A DNA stretch of 64,000 nucleotides from an uncultured Massilia sp. (GTDB lineage: Bacteria > Pseudomonadota > Gammaproteobacteria > Burkholderiales > Burkholderiaceae_D), in assembly GCA_913778765.1 (NCBI GenBank), contig CAJYXO010000148.1:41154-105153 (forward strand). Reading direction: 5' to 3'. The position numbers and the translations under genes are program-made. The first letter of the stretch is position 1. Every line of letters begins with the position of its first letter. The notes below the pieces were generated by a model, which saw only the letters and a list, made by a program, of their open reading frames with translations, made no database searches and was not told the DNA's origin. Positions 42,796 through 51,599 of this stretch are shown here, piece after piece.

Positions 42796-43806
42796 TTACG
42801 CGGCCTTCAACTCCTGCGCATCCTCCGCCCAGCGCTGCCGGATCGCCCGGATCGCCGGCATCTGCGCAATGAACAGATCGACCAGATTCGGGTCGAAATG
42901 CTTGCCCTTCTGCTTGACCAGGAAGTCGAGCGCTTCTTCTTCCGTCCACGCCTTCTTGTACGGCCGCACCGAGGTCAGGGCGTCGAACACGTCGGCGATG
43001 GCGGTGATGCGGCCTTCCAGCGGTATATCCTCGCCGGCCAGGCCTTTCGGGTAGCCACTGCCGTCCCATTTCTCGTGGTGGGTGAGGGCGATGTTGCGCG
43101 CCAGCGCCAGCATGCCGCCCGGGTGCTCGCCGATGATCTCGGCGCCGATGGTGGCGTGGCTCTGCATGATCTTCCACTCGTCCGGATCGAGCGGACCCGG
43201 TTTTTGCAGGATGCGGTCGGGGATGCCGATCTTGCCGACGTCGTGCATCGGCGCCGCGTGCAGCAGGTCGTCCGCATCAAGCTCGCTCATGCCGGCCGCC
43301 AGGCCGAGGATGCGCGAGAAGTGGCTCATGCGGATCACGTGCAGGCCGGTCTCGTTGTCCTTGTATTCGGCCGCCAGGCCGAGGCGCTGGACGATTTCCA
43401 GGCGCGATTCGCGCAGCGCTTCCATGCGGCACAGCGACAGGTGGGTGCGCACGCGCGCGCGCACGATCGGCGGGCTGACCGGCTTGGTGATGTAGTCGAC
43501 CGCGCCGGCCTCGAAGCCTTCCAGCTCGTCGTCGGTGTCGGTCAGGGCGGTCACGAAGATCACCGGGATCGAGGCGGTGCGCGGGTCGGCCTTCAGGGCG
43601 GCGCAGACTTCGTAGCCGCTCATGCCCGGCATCATGACGTCGAGCAGGATCAGGTCGGGCGCTTCTTCGCGCACCAGTTCGAGGGCGCGCGGGCCGTCCT
43701 TGGCAAAGCGCAGGCGGTAGTGGTCCTGCAGGATCTGGCGCAGCAGCTGCAGGTTGCTGGCCTCGTCGTCGACCGCGAGGATCAGCGGAAGGTTGACGGT
43801 ACTCAT
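42796..43806 (-). CDS. Response regulator with HD-GYP c-di-GMP phosphodiesterase domain
   Basis: A 336-residue RpfG-like protein: receiver (1-125, ILAVDDEASNLQLL, LDVMMPGMSGYE with the acceptor Asp) and HD-GYP domain (about 150-320) with HDVGKIGIPD, ALTHHEKWDGSGYPKGL and DVFDALTSVRPYK. All HD-GYP signature residues are present, so c-di-GMP hydrolysis is expected. Its ATG overlaps the stop of the hybrid kinase gene (ATGA), making the pair one signalling operon. Confidence 0.94.
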   Translation of the reverse strand: MSTVNLPLILAVDDEASNLQLLRQILQDHYRLRFAKDGPRALELVREEAPDLILLDVMMPGMSGYEVCAALKADPRTASIPVIFVTALTDTDDELEGFEAGAVDYITKPVSPPIVRARVRTHLSLCRMEALRESRLEIVQRLGLAAEYKDNETGLHVIRMSHFSRILGLAAGMSELDADDLLHAAPMHDVGKIGIPDRILQKPGPLDPDEWKIMQSHATIGAEIIGEHPGGMLALARNIALTHHEKWDGSGYPKGLAGEDIPLEGRITAIADVFDALTSVRPYKKAWTEEEALDFLVKQKGKHFDPNLVDLFIAQMPAIRAIRQRWAEDAQELKAA

Positions 43807-46800
43807 TCGGTCATCTCCTGTGCCATGTCGTCGATGGCGCCCAGCACGGCGTCGAGCTGCTGCAGGGCCAAATCAAAATCGAAATCGGCGATCGCCGCGT
43901 GGACCTGGGCCGCGCGCGCGGCCAAGGGGTGGCCGCTGAGGGCGGCGGCCAGGCCGGCCGAGGCGGCGTCGTCCAGGCCGCCGCGGCGCAGCGCTTCGCG
44001 CAGCACGCCGCCGGCACGCCGGGCGCGTTCGAGGTCGGCGACCGGGCGCGCAGCCTGGCCCGGCTTGACGGCGGCGGGCGCCGGCTGGGCCGCGCGGGCC
44101 GCGTTCAGTGCATCTTCCAGCAACACGCACATCCGGGCCAGCAGGTCGTGCAGCGTCTCGTCGCAGCCCGGATACAGCTTGCCGCTGTCGCCGTCGACCA
44201 GGACCTCCAGCTTGCCGAGGGCATCGGCCAGCAGTTCCAGGCCGAGGTTGGCGGCCACGCCGCGCACCTTGTGCGACAGCATGCGCATGGCGCGGTAGTC
44301 GGCGCGCGAGGCCTGTGCGGCCAGCGCCTGCGCCAGGCCGGCGTGCTGGGCCTCGAAGTGCGCCAGCGCTTCCAGGTAAGCGTCTTCCTTGTTGCTCCAG
44401 CGGCGCAGGCCGGCCTGGCGGTTCAGCACCATCCGCTCCTGCGACGGCAGCTCCGGATCCTGCTGGCCGCTGCCCAGGCCCAGCACGCGCGCGATCTCGT
44501 GCGACAGCGTGAACCAGTCGACCGGTTTCGACGCGAAGCCGTCCATGCCGGCATCGAAGCTGGCGCGGCGGTGCTCGGCCAGCACGCTGGCCGTCATGGC
44601 GATGATCGGCACGCGCGCACGGCCGGCGCTTTCCGCCTGTTCGCGGATCAGGCGCGTCGCGGTGAGGCCGTCGATGGTCGGCATCTGGAAGTCCATCAGG
44701 ATCACGTCGAACTGTTCGCGGCCGGCCAGCTCGACGACCTGGGCGCCGTCGCCGGCGGCGGTCATGGTGTGGCCGCGGCGCGCCAGCAGCAGCTGCAGCA
44801 GTTCCTGGTTCTGCGGCACGTCGTCGGCCACCAGCACGCGCAGCGGCGGCAGGGCGGCCGGGGTGCGCACGCGCGGCTGCTGCGGCGCAAAGCGCGCCAG
44901 CACCAGCGGCAGCACCACGTGGAAGGTCGTGCCCTGGCCCGGTTCGCTCTCGGCCCAGATCTTGCCGCCCATGAGCTCGACCAGCTGCTTGCTGATCGTG
45001 GTGCCCAGGCCGGTGCCGCCGAAACGGCGCGTCATCGACGCATCGGCCTGCGTGAACGGATCGAAGATCGCCTGCAGGCGCTGCGGCGCGATGCCGATGC
45101 CGGTGTCCTTCACCTCGAAGTGCAGCTGCTCGTTCTGCAGCTCGGCGCGCAGGGTGACGCTGCCTTTTTCCGTGAACTTGATGGCGTTGTCGAGCAGGTT
45201 GGTGAGCACCTGGCGCACCCGCAGCTCGTCGCCGCGCAGGCAGGTCGGCAGCGCCGGATCGTAATGGATGTCGACTTGCAGACCCTTGGCGCGCGCGTTC
45301 GCCGCCAGCGTCGACGACAGCTCGTCGATCAGCGACAGCAGGTTGTAGTCGTTCTGTTCGAGTTCGACCGCGCCTTTTTCCAGCTTGGCGGTGTCGAGGA
45401 TTTCGTTCAGCAGGCGCAGCAGCGAACGGCCCGAGCTGCGGATCGTGTCGAGGTGGCGCCGCTGCTCCGACGGCAGTTCGCCGTCCAGCAGCACGTCGGT
45501 GAAGCCGAGGATCGCATTCATCGGCGTGCGGATCTCGTGGCTCATGTTGGCGACGAAGCTGGCGCGCGCGGCGGCGGCCTGCTCGGCGGTTTCCTTCGCT
45601 TCGCGCAGCGCGTCTTCCATTTCGCGGCGTTCGGTGATGTCGAGGATCACGCCGTCCAGCCAGCGTTGGGTGCCGTCCTCGGCGCGCACGCCGGTGCCGT
45701 TCTCCCACAGCCAGCGCACGCTGCCGTCGGCGCTCAGCAGGCGGTATTCGACCAGGTAAGGACGGTCTTCGCGCAGAGCGGTCTCGATCGCCTCCAGCAC
45801 GCGCATGCGGTCGGCGGCATGGATCAGGGCGTCAAAGCTGCGGCGCGCCTTGGTGCCGTCGCGCTGGCCGATGAAGTCGCTGCCCGGGTAGCCGGTGATG
45901 CGCTCGACCGCATCGCTGATGAACACCAGCGGCTGCTCGCCTTCCAGCAGGGTGCGGTAGGAAATGCCGGGGATGTTGCCGATCAGGGAACGGAACTGCT
46001 GCTCGCTGGCGCTCAGGGCCTGCTCGATCGCGCGGCGCTCGCTGATGTCGGTGATGAAGCAGACGAACAGGTCCTTGTCGTCCAGGCGCGCGTGGCCCAC
46101 CGCGCGGCGGATCGGCACGATGCTGCCGTCCTTGCGGCGGCCGGTGACGTCGGCGCTCTGGGCGGCCGCCGTGATCTCGCCGGTTTCCAGCGCGCGCAGC
46201 AGGCCGGCCTGCGCCGATTGTTCTTCGTTGCCGATCAGGACGCGGATGTGCTGGCCGACGATCTCGTCGCGCCGCCAGCCGTAGATGCGCTCGGCCGAGG
46301 CGTTGAATTCGAGGATGGTGCCGCTGGCGTCGACGGTGACCACGCCGTCGACGGTGGTGGTGAGCAGGGCGCGCATCCAGGCTTCGCTGCGCGACAGTTC
46401 GCGGAACAGCTGGCGGTAGCGCAGCAGGCCGTTGGCGCCCAGCACGAAGATGGTGAAGGCGACCGTGATCAGGCTGATCGCCAGCGCCAGGAAGGTGTCG
46501 GATTGCGCCTTCTGCGCGGTCAGCGTGGCGCGGCCGACGAAGCGCGCCGCTTCCATGCCGGTGTAATGCATGCCGGCGATGGCGCAACCCATCACGATCG
46601 CGGCCAGGAAGATGCGCCGGCCTTCGCTCAGGCGGTGCGACAGGCTGGACAGCCCGAAGCGGACCCACAGCGCCAGCGTCGCCAGCACCACCGCCACCAC
46701 GATCGAGGTCAGGAACATCCCGATGTCGTAGTGCAGCTCCAGACCCATGCGCATGCCCGCCATGCCGGCGTAGTGCATGACGCCGATACCGGCGCCGACC

Positions 46801-47177
46801 ACCACGCCGCCCGCCAGCAGGCCCCAGCCGCCCAGGCGCTCGCGCGAGATCAGCCACAGCGCGGCGAAGGAGGCGAAGATGCTCGGCACGCCCGAGATCA
46901 GGGTCGCGACCGGGTCGTAGTCGACGTCGGTGCAGAGGTCGAAGGCCAGCATGCCGATGAAGTGCATGGCCCAGACCCCGGTGCCCAGCGCCAGGCTGCC
47001 GGTGCCGAGCACGATCCAGCGCTGGCTGCGGTTGACGGCGGCCTGGCCGGCGATCAGCAGCGCCATCCAGGACGCGAAGATCGCGACCAGCACGGACAGG
47101 ATCACCAGCCCCGGCGTGTACACCCCATAGCTCAGCAGGGATGGATCGTCGGGCACGTTGAATAATGAGAACAGCAT
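43803..47177 (-). CDS. MHYT-domain hybrid histidine kinase with PAS, REC and HPt domains
   Basis: A 1124-residue membrane kinase. Residues about 10-260 are an MHYT sensor with three motifs (MHFIGM, MHYAGM, MHYTGM) between seven helices, thought to bind copper and sense gases. Two PAS/PAC units follow (about 270-510), then H-box FVANMSHEIRTPMNAILGF, HATPase (LLDNAIKFTEKG, GTGLGTTISKQLV), receiver (LVADDVPQNQELL, MDFQMPTIDGL) and HPt with SHKVRGVAANLGLE. I chose ATG 47177; an earlier in-frame start lacks support. Partner is the overlapping HD-GYP regulator. Confidence 0.92.
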   Translation of the reverse strand: MLFSLFNVPDDPSLLSYGVYTPGLVILSVLVAIFASWMALLIAGQAAVNRSQRWIVLGTGSLALGTGVWAMHFIGMLAFDLCTDVDYDPVATLISGVPSIFASFAALWLISRERLGGWGLLAGGVVVGAGIGVMHYAGMAGMRMGLELHYDIGMFLTSIVVAVVLATLALWVRFGLSSLSHRLSEGRRIFLAAIVMGCAIAGMHYTGMEAARFVGRATLTAQKAQSDTFLALAISLITVAFTIFVLGANGLLRYRQLFRELSRSEAWMRALLTTTVDGVVTVDASGTILEFNASAERIYGWRRDEIVGQHIRVLIGNEEQSAQAGLLRALETGEITAAAQSADVTGRRKDGSIVPIRRAVGHARLDDKDLFVCFITDISERRAIEQALSASEQQFRSLIGNIPGISYRTLLEGEQPLVFISDAVERITGYPGSDFIGQRDGTKARRSFDALIHAADRMRVLEAIETALREDRPYLVEYRLLSADGSVRWLWENGTGVRAEDGTQRWLDGVILDITERREMEDALREAKETAEQAAAARASFVANMSHEIRTPMNAILGFTDVLLDGELPSEQRRHLDTIRSSGRSLLRLLNEILDTAKLEKGAVELEQNDYNLLSLIDELSSTLAANARAKGLQVDIHYDPALPTCLRGDELRVRQVLTNLLDNAIKFTEKGSVTLRAELQNEQLHFEVKDTGIGIAPQRLQAIFDPFTQADASMTRRFGGTGLGTTISKQLVELMGGKIWAESEPGQGTTFHVVLPLVLARFAPQQPRVRTPAALPPLRVLVADDVPQNQELLQLLLARRGHTMTAAGDGAQVVELAGREQFDVILMDFQMPTIDGLTATRLIREQAESAGRARVPIIAMTASVLAEHRRASFDAGMDGFASKPVDWFTLSHEIARVLGLGSGQQDPELPSQERMVLNRQAGLRRWSNKEDAYLEALAHFEAQHAGLAQALAAQASRADYRAMRMLSHKVRGVAANLGLELLADALGKLEVLVDGDSGKLYPGCDETLHDLLARMCVLLEDALNAARAAQPAPAAVKPGQAARPVADLERARRAGGVLREALRRGGLDDAASAGLAAALSGHPLAARAAQVHAAIADFDFDLALQQLDAVLGAIDDMAQEMTE

Positions 47178-47410
47178 AAATTGATGAATTTGACGAGAAT
47201 ATTGGCAGCCGGCACACCAGTATGTCACTTTCTCACAGGAAAGTGTTGCTGCACACGAAGATACTGTGTTTCGTCTGATATATCTTGTCGCACCCGCGCC
47301 ACCAATTTGACGAAAATTGTCGACTTGTTATGGATTGCGGCTCGTTTGATGTTGCTGCTATGCTAGATGCACAGGCCGCTGCCTGCGGACAGCATTGCAA
47401 TGGGTGCGTC

Positions 47411-48160
47411 ATGCGAACGAAACGATTTACGGTTGCCGCAATGCTTGCCCTGGTCTGCTCGGCATCGCAGGCACAACGGGCGCCGCGTTTATATCTCACC
47501 ACCGAGGCGGCGCCGCCCTACAGCGTGCGCGAAGGCGAGCAGGTGGTCGGCATCGGCGCCGACACCGTGCGCGAAATCATGGTGCGCGCGCGGATCGACC
47601 ACAGCATCGAGATGCTGCCGTGGAAGCGCGCTTATACGGCGGCCCTGACACGCCGCGATGCCTGCGTGTTCTCGACCACCCGCACCCCGGAGCGCGAGGC
47701 GCGCTTCAAATGGATCGGACCGATCGGCGAGGCCGACTGGGTGCTGATGGGCCGCGCCGACCGCAAGCTGCGCCTGGACAGCCTGGAAGACGCGCGCCGC
47801 TACCGCATCGGCACGTATAACGGCGATGCGCGCGACCAGTTCCTGCGCCAGCGCGGCTTCGACGTCGATCCGGCGCCGAGCGACGTGATGAATCCACGCA
47901 AGCTGATGGCGAACCGGATCGACCTCTGGGCCGCCAGCATCCGCCGCGGCAGCGTCGCCCTGGACCGGATGGGCTATACCGGCAAGATCGTGCCGGTGCT
48001 GGTCTTTAACCGCATCCGCGTCTACCTGGCCTGCAACCGCGGCGTGCCGGACGCCCTGACGGAGCGCATGCATGCCGCGTTCGAATCGATGCAGCGCGAC
48101 GGCACGGTGGAACGCATCGTCCACCGCTACGACGGCTACGGCGGCGCACAAGGCCGCTGA
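47411..48160 (+). CDS. Periplasmic substrate-binding protein (SBP family 3 type)
   Basis: A 249-residue secreted protein with signal peptide (MRTKRFTVAAMLALVCSASQAQ) and the two-lobed fold of amino-acid-type binding proteins: LYLTTEAAPPYSV, VGIGADTVREIM, EMLPWKRAYTAAL, IGTYNGDARDQFL. No permease or ATPase is nearby, so it may act as a lone sensor, possibly for the adjacent kinase; that is inference. The frame is open upstream, but only the ATG at 47411 gives a signal peptide at the N-terminus. Confidence 0.82.
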   Translation: MRTKRFTVAAMLALVCSASQAQRAPRLYLTTEAAPPYSVREGEQVVGIGADTVREIMVRARIDHSIEMLPWKRAYTAALTRRDACVFSTTRTPEREARFKWIGPIGEADWVLMGRADRKLRLDSLEDARRYRIGTYNGDARDQFLRQRGFDVDPAPSDVMNPRKLMANRIDLWAASIRRGSVALDRMGYTGKIVPVLVFNRIRVYLACNRGVPDALTERMHAAFESMQRDGTVERIVHRYDGYGGAQGR

Positions 48161-48279
48161 GCCGTGGCGATGCTTGTTCCGGCCTCGCGCAGGAAGCGTT
48201 GTTTGTTGACCGTTCGATAACTCGGGGGTATCGTGGACGACTCGCCGGCGGGTGTCCGGCAGTTCGCCCCGAGGACCGG

Positions 48280-48645
48280 ATGACGACCCGTTTCCTGAGC
48301 GTTTCTCCCCTGATTCCCGCCCGCGACGTCGACGAGGGCATCGCTTTCTACCAGCGCGCGTTCGGCTTCGAACTGCTCTATCGCGACGCCCAGCCGGCCC
48401 AGTTCGCGATCGTCGGCAGCGACGGCGCCAAGCTGCACCTGTTCGCCAGCCAGGACAAGCACCTGGCCGACTGGACCAGCCTGCGCATCGAGGTGGACGG
48501 CATCGACGCGCTGCATGCGCGCTGCCAGGAGGCCGGCTGCGTGCATCCGAACGGGCTGCTCGGCTCGCGGCCCTGGGGCACGCGCGAGTTCTCGATCGTC
48601 GATCCGTCGGGGGTGTGTGTTGCGTTGGTGGAGCAGGCCAAATAG
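48280..48645 (+). CDS. VOC-superfamily (glyoxalase/bleomycin-resistance-like) protein
   Basis: A 121-residue single-domain VOC protein: PLIPARDVDEGIAFYQRAFGFELLY, shown as PARDVDEGIAFYQ and AFGFELLYRD, AKLHLFASQD, and GTREFSIVDPSGVCVALVE with a metal-type Glu near the end. Function cannot be fixed; the resemblance is to bleomycin-binding and glyoxalase-like proteins. GAGGACCGG before the ATG defines the start. Confidence 0.85.
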   Translation: MTTRFLSVSPLIPARDVDEGIAFYQRAFGFELLYRDAQPAQFAIVGSDGAKLHLFASQDKHLADWTSLRIEVDGIDALHARCQEAGCVHPNGLLGSRPWGTREFSIVDPSGVCVALVEQAK

Positions 48646-48647
48646 GA

Positions 48648-49031
48648 TTATTGCAGCGCGGGCCGGAAAGCGACGTCGAAGCGTTGCGCCAGCTCGGCCA
48701 GGCGCCTGTCCAGTGACCACAAACGCGATCCCGGCGTGAGGAGTGTCGACGTCAACAGCGCCAGGTCGACCACGCTACAGCCGAGGCCGTAAAGCTTTTC
48801 GCGCTCGATGAAATTGCGTACCTCATCCAGCGTTGCCGGTCGTGCTTGCGGCAAGGTCGCTATATCGCTCAGTGTGCGGGAGCGCGGCGCCGGCGGCGTG
48901 CCGCAAGCGAGTTCGGTCAAGATCAGCGGGTGCGACAAGGCCAGGTCCAGCGTCAGCAGGCTGACCAGGTTCTCATTCCGATTGCGGAAATGGTCTACCC
49001 ATACCGAGGTATCGACCAGGACAGCTTTCAT
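48648..49031 (-). CDS. vapC: VapC-type PIN-domain ribonuclease toxin
   Basis: A 127-residue PIN nuclease, the toxin of a type II toxin-antitoxin pair. It has the acidic set: Asp in [11 protein letters not shown], Glu in LILTELACG, Asp in [10 protein letters not shown] and a late Asp in [11 protein letters not shown]. Its start overlaps the end of vapB by four bases (ATGA). VapC toxins cleave tRNA or rRNA; the target here is unknown. Confidence 0.93.
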   Translation of the reverse strand: MKAVLVDTSVWVDHFRNRNENLVSLLTLDLALSHPLILTELACGTPPAPRSRTLSDIATLPQARPATLDEVRNFIEREKLYGLGCSVVDLALLTSTLLTPGSRLWSLDRRLAELAQRFDVAFRPALQ

Positions 49032-49231
49032 GCCGCCGGCTCGCTGGCGCGGCGCGGGACGACCGCCATGTCGGGCGCCGCGCCGCCGAGACTGGCAAGA
49101 CGCCGCGCAGCTTGGACGCGCACGAAGGTCTTGATTGCCTCACGGAAGAGGTCAGCCTTGTCCATGTCTGGATCCGCCATCTCCAGCGCCTTTTCGTACA
49201 GCGCGTCGTCGATCGTTACCGTGGTTCGCAT
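49028..49231 (-). CDS. vapB: VapB-type antitoxin
   Basis: A 67-residue antitoxin with an N-terminal ribbon-helix-helix ([19 protein letters not shown]) and a basic/flexible C-terminal tail that should cover VapC. It belongs to the short VapB group beginning MRTTV(T/N)IDD. Probably autoregulates through the repeats just upstream. Confidence 0.92.
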   Translation of the reverse strand: MRTTVTIDDALYEKALEMADPDMDKADLFREAIKTFVRVQAARRLASLGGAAPDMAVVPRRASEPAA

Positions 49232-49242
49232 CGTTTACTCCA

Positions 49243-49273
49243 TGCATCAAATATGAAGCCATATTGCATCAAA
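49243..49273 (-). promoter_or_regulatory. Candidate VapB operator
   Basis: Just upstream of vapB lie two direct copies of TGCATCAAA (49243-49251 and 49265-49273, 22 bases apart) around the 6-4-6 palindrome AATATG-AAGC-CATATT (49250-49265). Ribbon-helix-helix antitoxins bind such repeats in their own promoters. Confidence 0.5.
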
Positions 49274-49357
49274 AGGAGCATCATCGCAAGCGATATACGG
49301 GAGACGGTCAAGGTCGGAAACTGGGTCAACGATGACGCTACGAGGTAAATCCGGAAA

Positions 49358-49464
49358 CGATGGCTGGTAATCGACGTGCTCAAATTCTGGCGTACAAAAA
49401 AACCGCGTTCCCAAAAGGGAGAAACGCGGTTTCATGGACTTCGCTGGACTACTACGGATGAGTA
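49358..49464. repeat. Chromosomal copy of the tRNA-Leu downstream flank (terminator included)
   Basis: This segment matches 61561-61666 with roughly 15 per cent differences and one indel. It contains the hairpin AAACCGCG...CGCGGTTT with an adjoining A7 run (49396-49432), the original intrinsic terminator of the tRNA-Leu gene read on the minus strand. Island insertion has moved it about 12 kb from the tRNA. Confidence 0.75.
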
Positions 49465-49489
49465 GGTGGTGCCTCCGGCCGGAATCGAA
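49465..49489. other. Distal attachment site (att) of the island, 25-bp copy of the tRNA-Leu 3' end
   Basis: Exact 25-base match to 61667-61691. It covers the T-arm, acceptor stem and CCA end of tRNA-Leu (minus strand TTCGATTCCGGCCGG then AGGCACCA). Sequence diverges right after 49489, where island DNA begins. Confidence 0.9.
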
Positions 49490-49935
49490 GAGTTCGCTGT
49501 AACCCGCGTGGTTGCTGAGTTTTCTTGGCGTGCTCATCTGGGGCATGGATACACTTATGGATGCTCAACCGTTTCCGTTACAGATGCGGTTTTCCAATGC
49601 GGAATCTCGCTGACCACTTAGACCCTCGTCGAAGATCTTAGTTCACTGTCGTTTCCAAGTGAAAGATGGCTGACGATGCCGCGCCAAGCGGTAGAGACGC
49701 GCAGCAGAGCCAGTCAAAACGGTCATCTCTTTTAACTTGATCCAATACGGGGAATTTGCATAGTTGAGCCCAGACACCGCTACTCGCTTGTGACTTACTC
49801 CCTAATGGAGGTCGAGGTCCAATGCAGTCGAGGTCTGTTCCGAGCCGGTTGCTGACGTCCAAAACGGCTCAGTGTACGCCCTGTTGCTATAGCGACAACG
49901 ATAGGTTTTTTTAGGTGCTTTTAGTTAAATACTTA
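49490..49935. other. Island left end, no supportable gene
   Basis: About 450 bases between the distal att site and the first island gene. Open frames here (for example one of 74 codons on the minus strand at 49638-49862) lack a ribosome-binding site or recognisable motifs. The run GGTTTTTTTAGG near 49903-49914 is the only terminator-like feature. Confidence 0.4.
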
Positions 49936-50718
49936 TTAATCACGACATTGCAGATAGGCTTCGTTAGCTGCTGGTCCTGGAGGGGCGAGTGAATCGCGAT
50001 TTGCCACTATAACCGAAAGGACCGTATTCGTAATATATTTTTGTTCAAAAATTGATCGATATTTATAAACCAGTCCAATTGCATAATCAGTTGCACTATT
50101 GAGTTGACCTTGCTTGAATGGAAGATCAGGGAATTTCATTGCTCCTTCTACGACACGAGACGTTACGATACAGTCACTTGATTTCAAACGGAGAAATTTT
50201 CTGAGATCGGAAATGCTTATTAACGGCGCCACAAGCGTCTGACCAGGGTCTATCCCGTAATCAATATTACGACTCTTTGGCATAGCTGAACTCCGAATTA
50301 TTGGTAGGAAGCGTGCACTTTTTGAGGGCCCGGCATACATTTGGCCCGAGATTCCATACTCCACTTTCGAAGCAGGAAGTTTACTTATATTACTGAAAGT
50401 TATAGTCAAAAATGGCTCTGAATCAGAAACCCATTGCAAAAACTCGGCGTTGCTGACAATGATTTTCGTTGGATTTTGAGCAATAAGTAGCGCATCTTGA
50501 TGTCGTTGCAGTGTATTAAGTTTCGATACGTCAGCCAGGTTAATAATTTTGTTTTCAGTATGTAAAAGAGCGCTTTTTGCATCATCGTTATTTACCACGA
50601 CATCTCTTGCATGGCCGATAGAAGTCGGATTTTTGCCTCGAGCAGTTAGAGTTTCGTCACCAAATACATTCTTGTTCCATGTGATTAGCAAGAATGCCAT
50701 CCAAATGTATCTAATCAC
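49936..50718 (-). CDS. Exported hypothetical protein with GHARDV motif
   Basis: I do not recognise this 260-residue protein. It starts with a signal-peptide-like segment (MIRYIWMAFLLITWNKNVFG) from a GTG that overlaps the stop of the upstream gene (GTGA), so the two are coupled. At about residues 34-43 it has SIGHARDVVVNN, nearly the same as AIGHARDVTINN in the upstream product. The rest is mixed alpha/beta with no catalytic motif visible. The gene is AT-rich, unlike the host. A secreted or periplasmic role is inferred. Confidence 0.7.
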   Translation of the reverse strand: MIRYIWMAFLLITWNKNVFGDETLTARGKNPTSIGHARDVVVNNDDAKSALLHTENKIINLADVSKLNTLQRHQDALLIAQNPTKIIVSNAEFLQWVSDSEPFLTITFSNISKLPASKVEYGISGQMYAGPSKSARFLPIIRSSAMPKSRNIDYGIDPGQTLVAPLISISDLRKFLRLKSSDCIVTSRVVEGAMKFPDLPFKQGQLNSATDYAIGLVYKYRSIFEQKYITNTVLSVIVANRDSLAPPGPAANEAYLQCRD

Positions 50719-50957
50719 TTATTATCCCTTTCGTTATTATTAATCGTTACGTCTCTTGCATGCCCAATAGCCGTTCCGTTATCACCATTTACTATAGAAG
50801 TTGTTGATGGGTTGGCAAATTTTATTAATATATATGTCAATGAAATTATTCCTACCACTAAAAGGACTAGGGCAGAAATGTATAGTCCTTTTGCTTTTAT
50901 TGATTTTCTAGTAATGATCACACTTTCATTGCTTTTAGATTTATTTCGCATATTCAT
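50715..50957 (-). CDS. Small single-pass membrane protein with GHARDV motif
   Basis: An 80-residue protein: basic N-terminus (about 1-24), one transmembrane helix (about 25-47, GLYISALVLLVVGIISLTYI), then a tail with GDNGTAIGHARDVTINNN. The tail motif recurs in the next gene's product. Start may be ATG 50957 or 50951. Very AT-rich. Function unknown; the shared motif and overlap suggest the two proteins work together at the membrane. Confidence 0.65.
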   Translation of the reverse strand: MNMRNKSKSNESVIITRKSIKAKGLYISALVLLVVGIISLTYILIKFANPSTTSIVNGDNGTAIGHARDVTINNNERDNK

Positions 50958-51011
50958 CTTTATAGAACCGTGTCTTAGACAATGAAAAATTCGGCAGCCC
51001 AGACCACAAAT

Positions 51012-51025
51012 TTCGTCATGACGAA
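51012..51025. repeat. Left copy of the TTCGTCATGACGAA palindrome
   Basis: Perfect palindrome TTTCGTCATGACGAAA at 51011-51026, 17 bases after the DUF2726 stop and followed by TCCGGCG. The 14-base core recurs exactly at 53484-53497 on the other side of the methyltransferase-HNH/DUF2726 pair, where it is followed by CTCGGCG. Confidence 0.75.
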
Positions 51026-51043
51026 ATCCGGCGTGCGGGCGGA

Positions 51044-51589
51044 CTATTGTTGTGTGGATGGCGTAGCGCCGACAGGCACGGCACTTTGAACGGTGGGTTC
51101 GGTTATAGCCTTGCTAGCTTCAGCCACCGTGGAGCCAAGAATCATGGCACGAATCGCGTCTACCTTTGGCTTGTTGCGGGCCTGGAAACGGACGGTCCTG
51201 ATGCCTGCCTGCTCGAGCCGCGCGTCCCGCAGTTCATCCTTTGCGCGTGAGTGTGTTTTGTCATCCAGTTCGACGACTGCGACGACCTCGCAGCGTCGGG
51301 TGCAGACGACGTAATCGACGCGCTTTTGGGCGATGCTCAATCTGTCGCTATGAGCTACTTTCTTGTCGCTGCTTGCCGACTCAATCAAGGCGGACATTGC
51401 GACCTGCGGAAAGATGTAGTGGTCGGGAAGCGCCACGACGAGCCGGCCGAAAAACTCTTCCTCGTTATCGGTCATCAGACTGCGCTGGCGGTATGTGCCG
51501 TTCCGCCTGGTCTTGGCACTCTTCGATTTCGCAGCGACGACGGCGAGCGCCAGCGCGCCCAGCACGAGGAAGATCAGGATCATTTTCAT
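51044..51589 (-). CDS. DUF2726-domain protein, probable restriction-endonuclease-like fold
   Basis: About 181 residues from ATG 51589: a short N-terminal hydrophobic segment (MILIFLVLGALALAVVAA) that could anchor it in the membrane, then a DUF2726 domain: DNEEEFFGRLVVALPDHYIF, KRVDYVVCTRRCEVVAVVELDD, RDARLEQAGIRTVRF. The D-x(n)-E-x-D arrangement is like that of nuclease-related folds, but the Lys of PD-(D/E)xK is not obvious. It lies 11 bases after the methyltransferase-HNH gene and was probably acquired with it. Confidence 0.75.
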   Translation of the reverse strand: MKMILIFLVLGALALAVVAAKSKSAKTRRNGTYRQRSLMTDNEEEFFGRLVVALPDHYIFPQVAMSALIESASSDKKVAHSDRLSIAQKRVDYVVCTRRCEVVAVVELDDKTHSRAKDELRDARLEQAGIRTVRFQARNKPKVDAIRAMILGSTVAEASKAITEPTVQSAVPVGATPSTQQ

Positions 51590-51599
51590 ATTGGCGAAC

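Noticed and set aside
49396..49432. Hairpin repeats at 49.4 and 61.6 kb as ends of an insertion sequence
   Set aside because: The homology continues into the tRNA 3' end and the hairpins end in T-runs on the minus strand; they are duplicated tRNA terminators, and no transposase is present.
49247..49546. 99-codon minus-strand frame across the distal att site
   Set aside because: It runs through the tRNA 3' end copy and the terminator hairpin, so it is a by-product of integration and not a gene.
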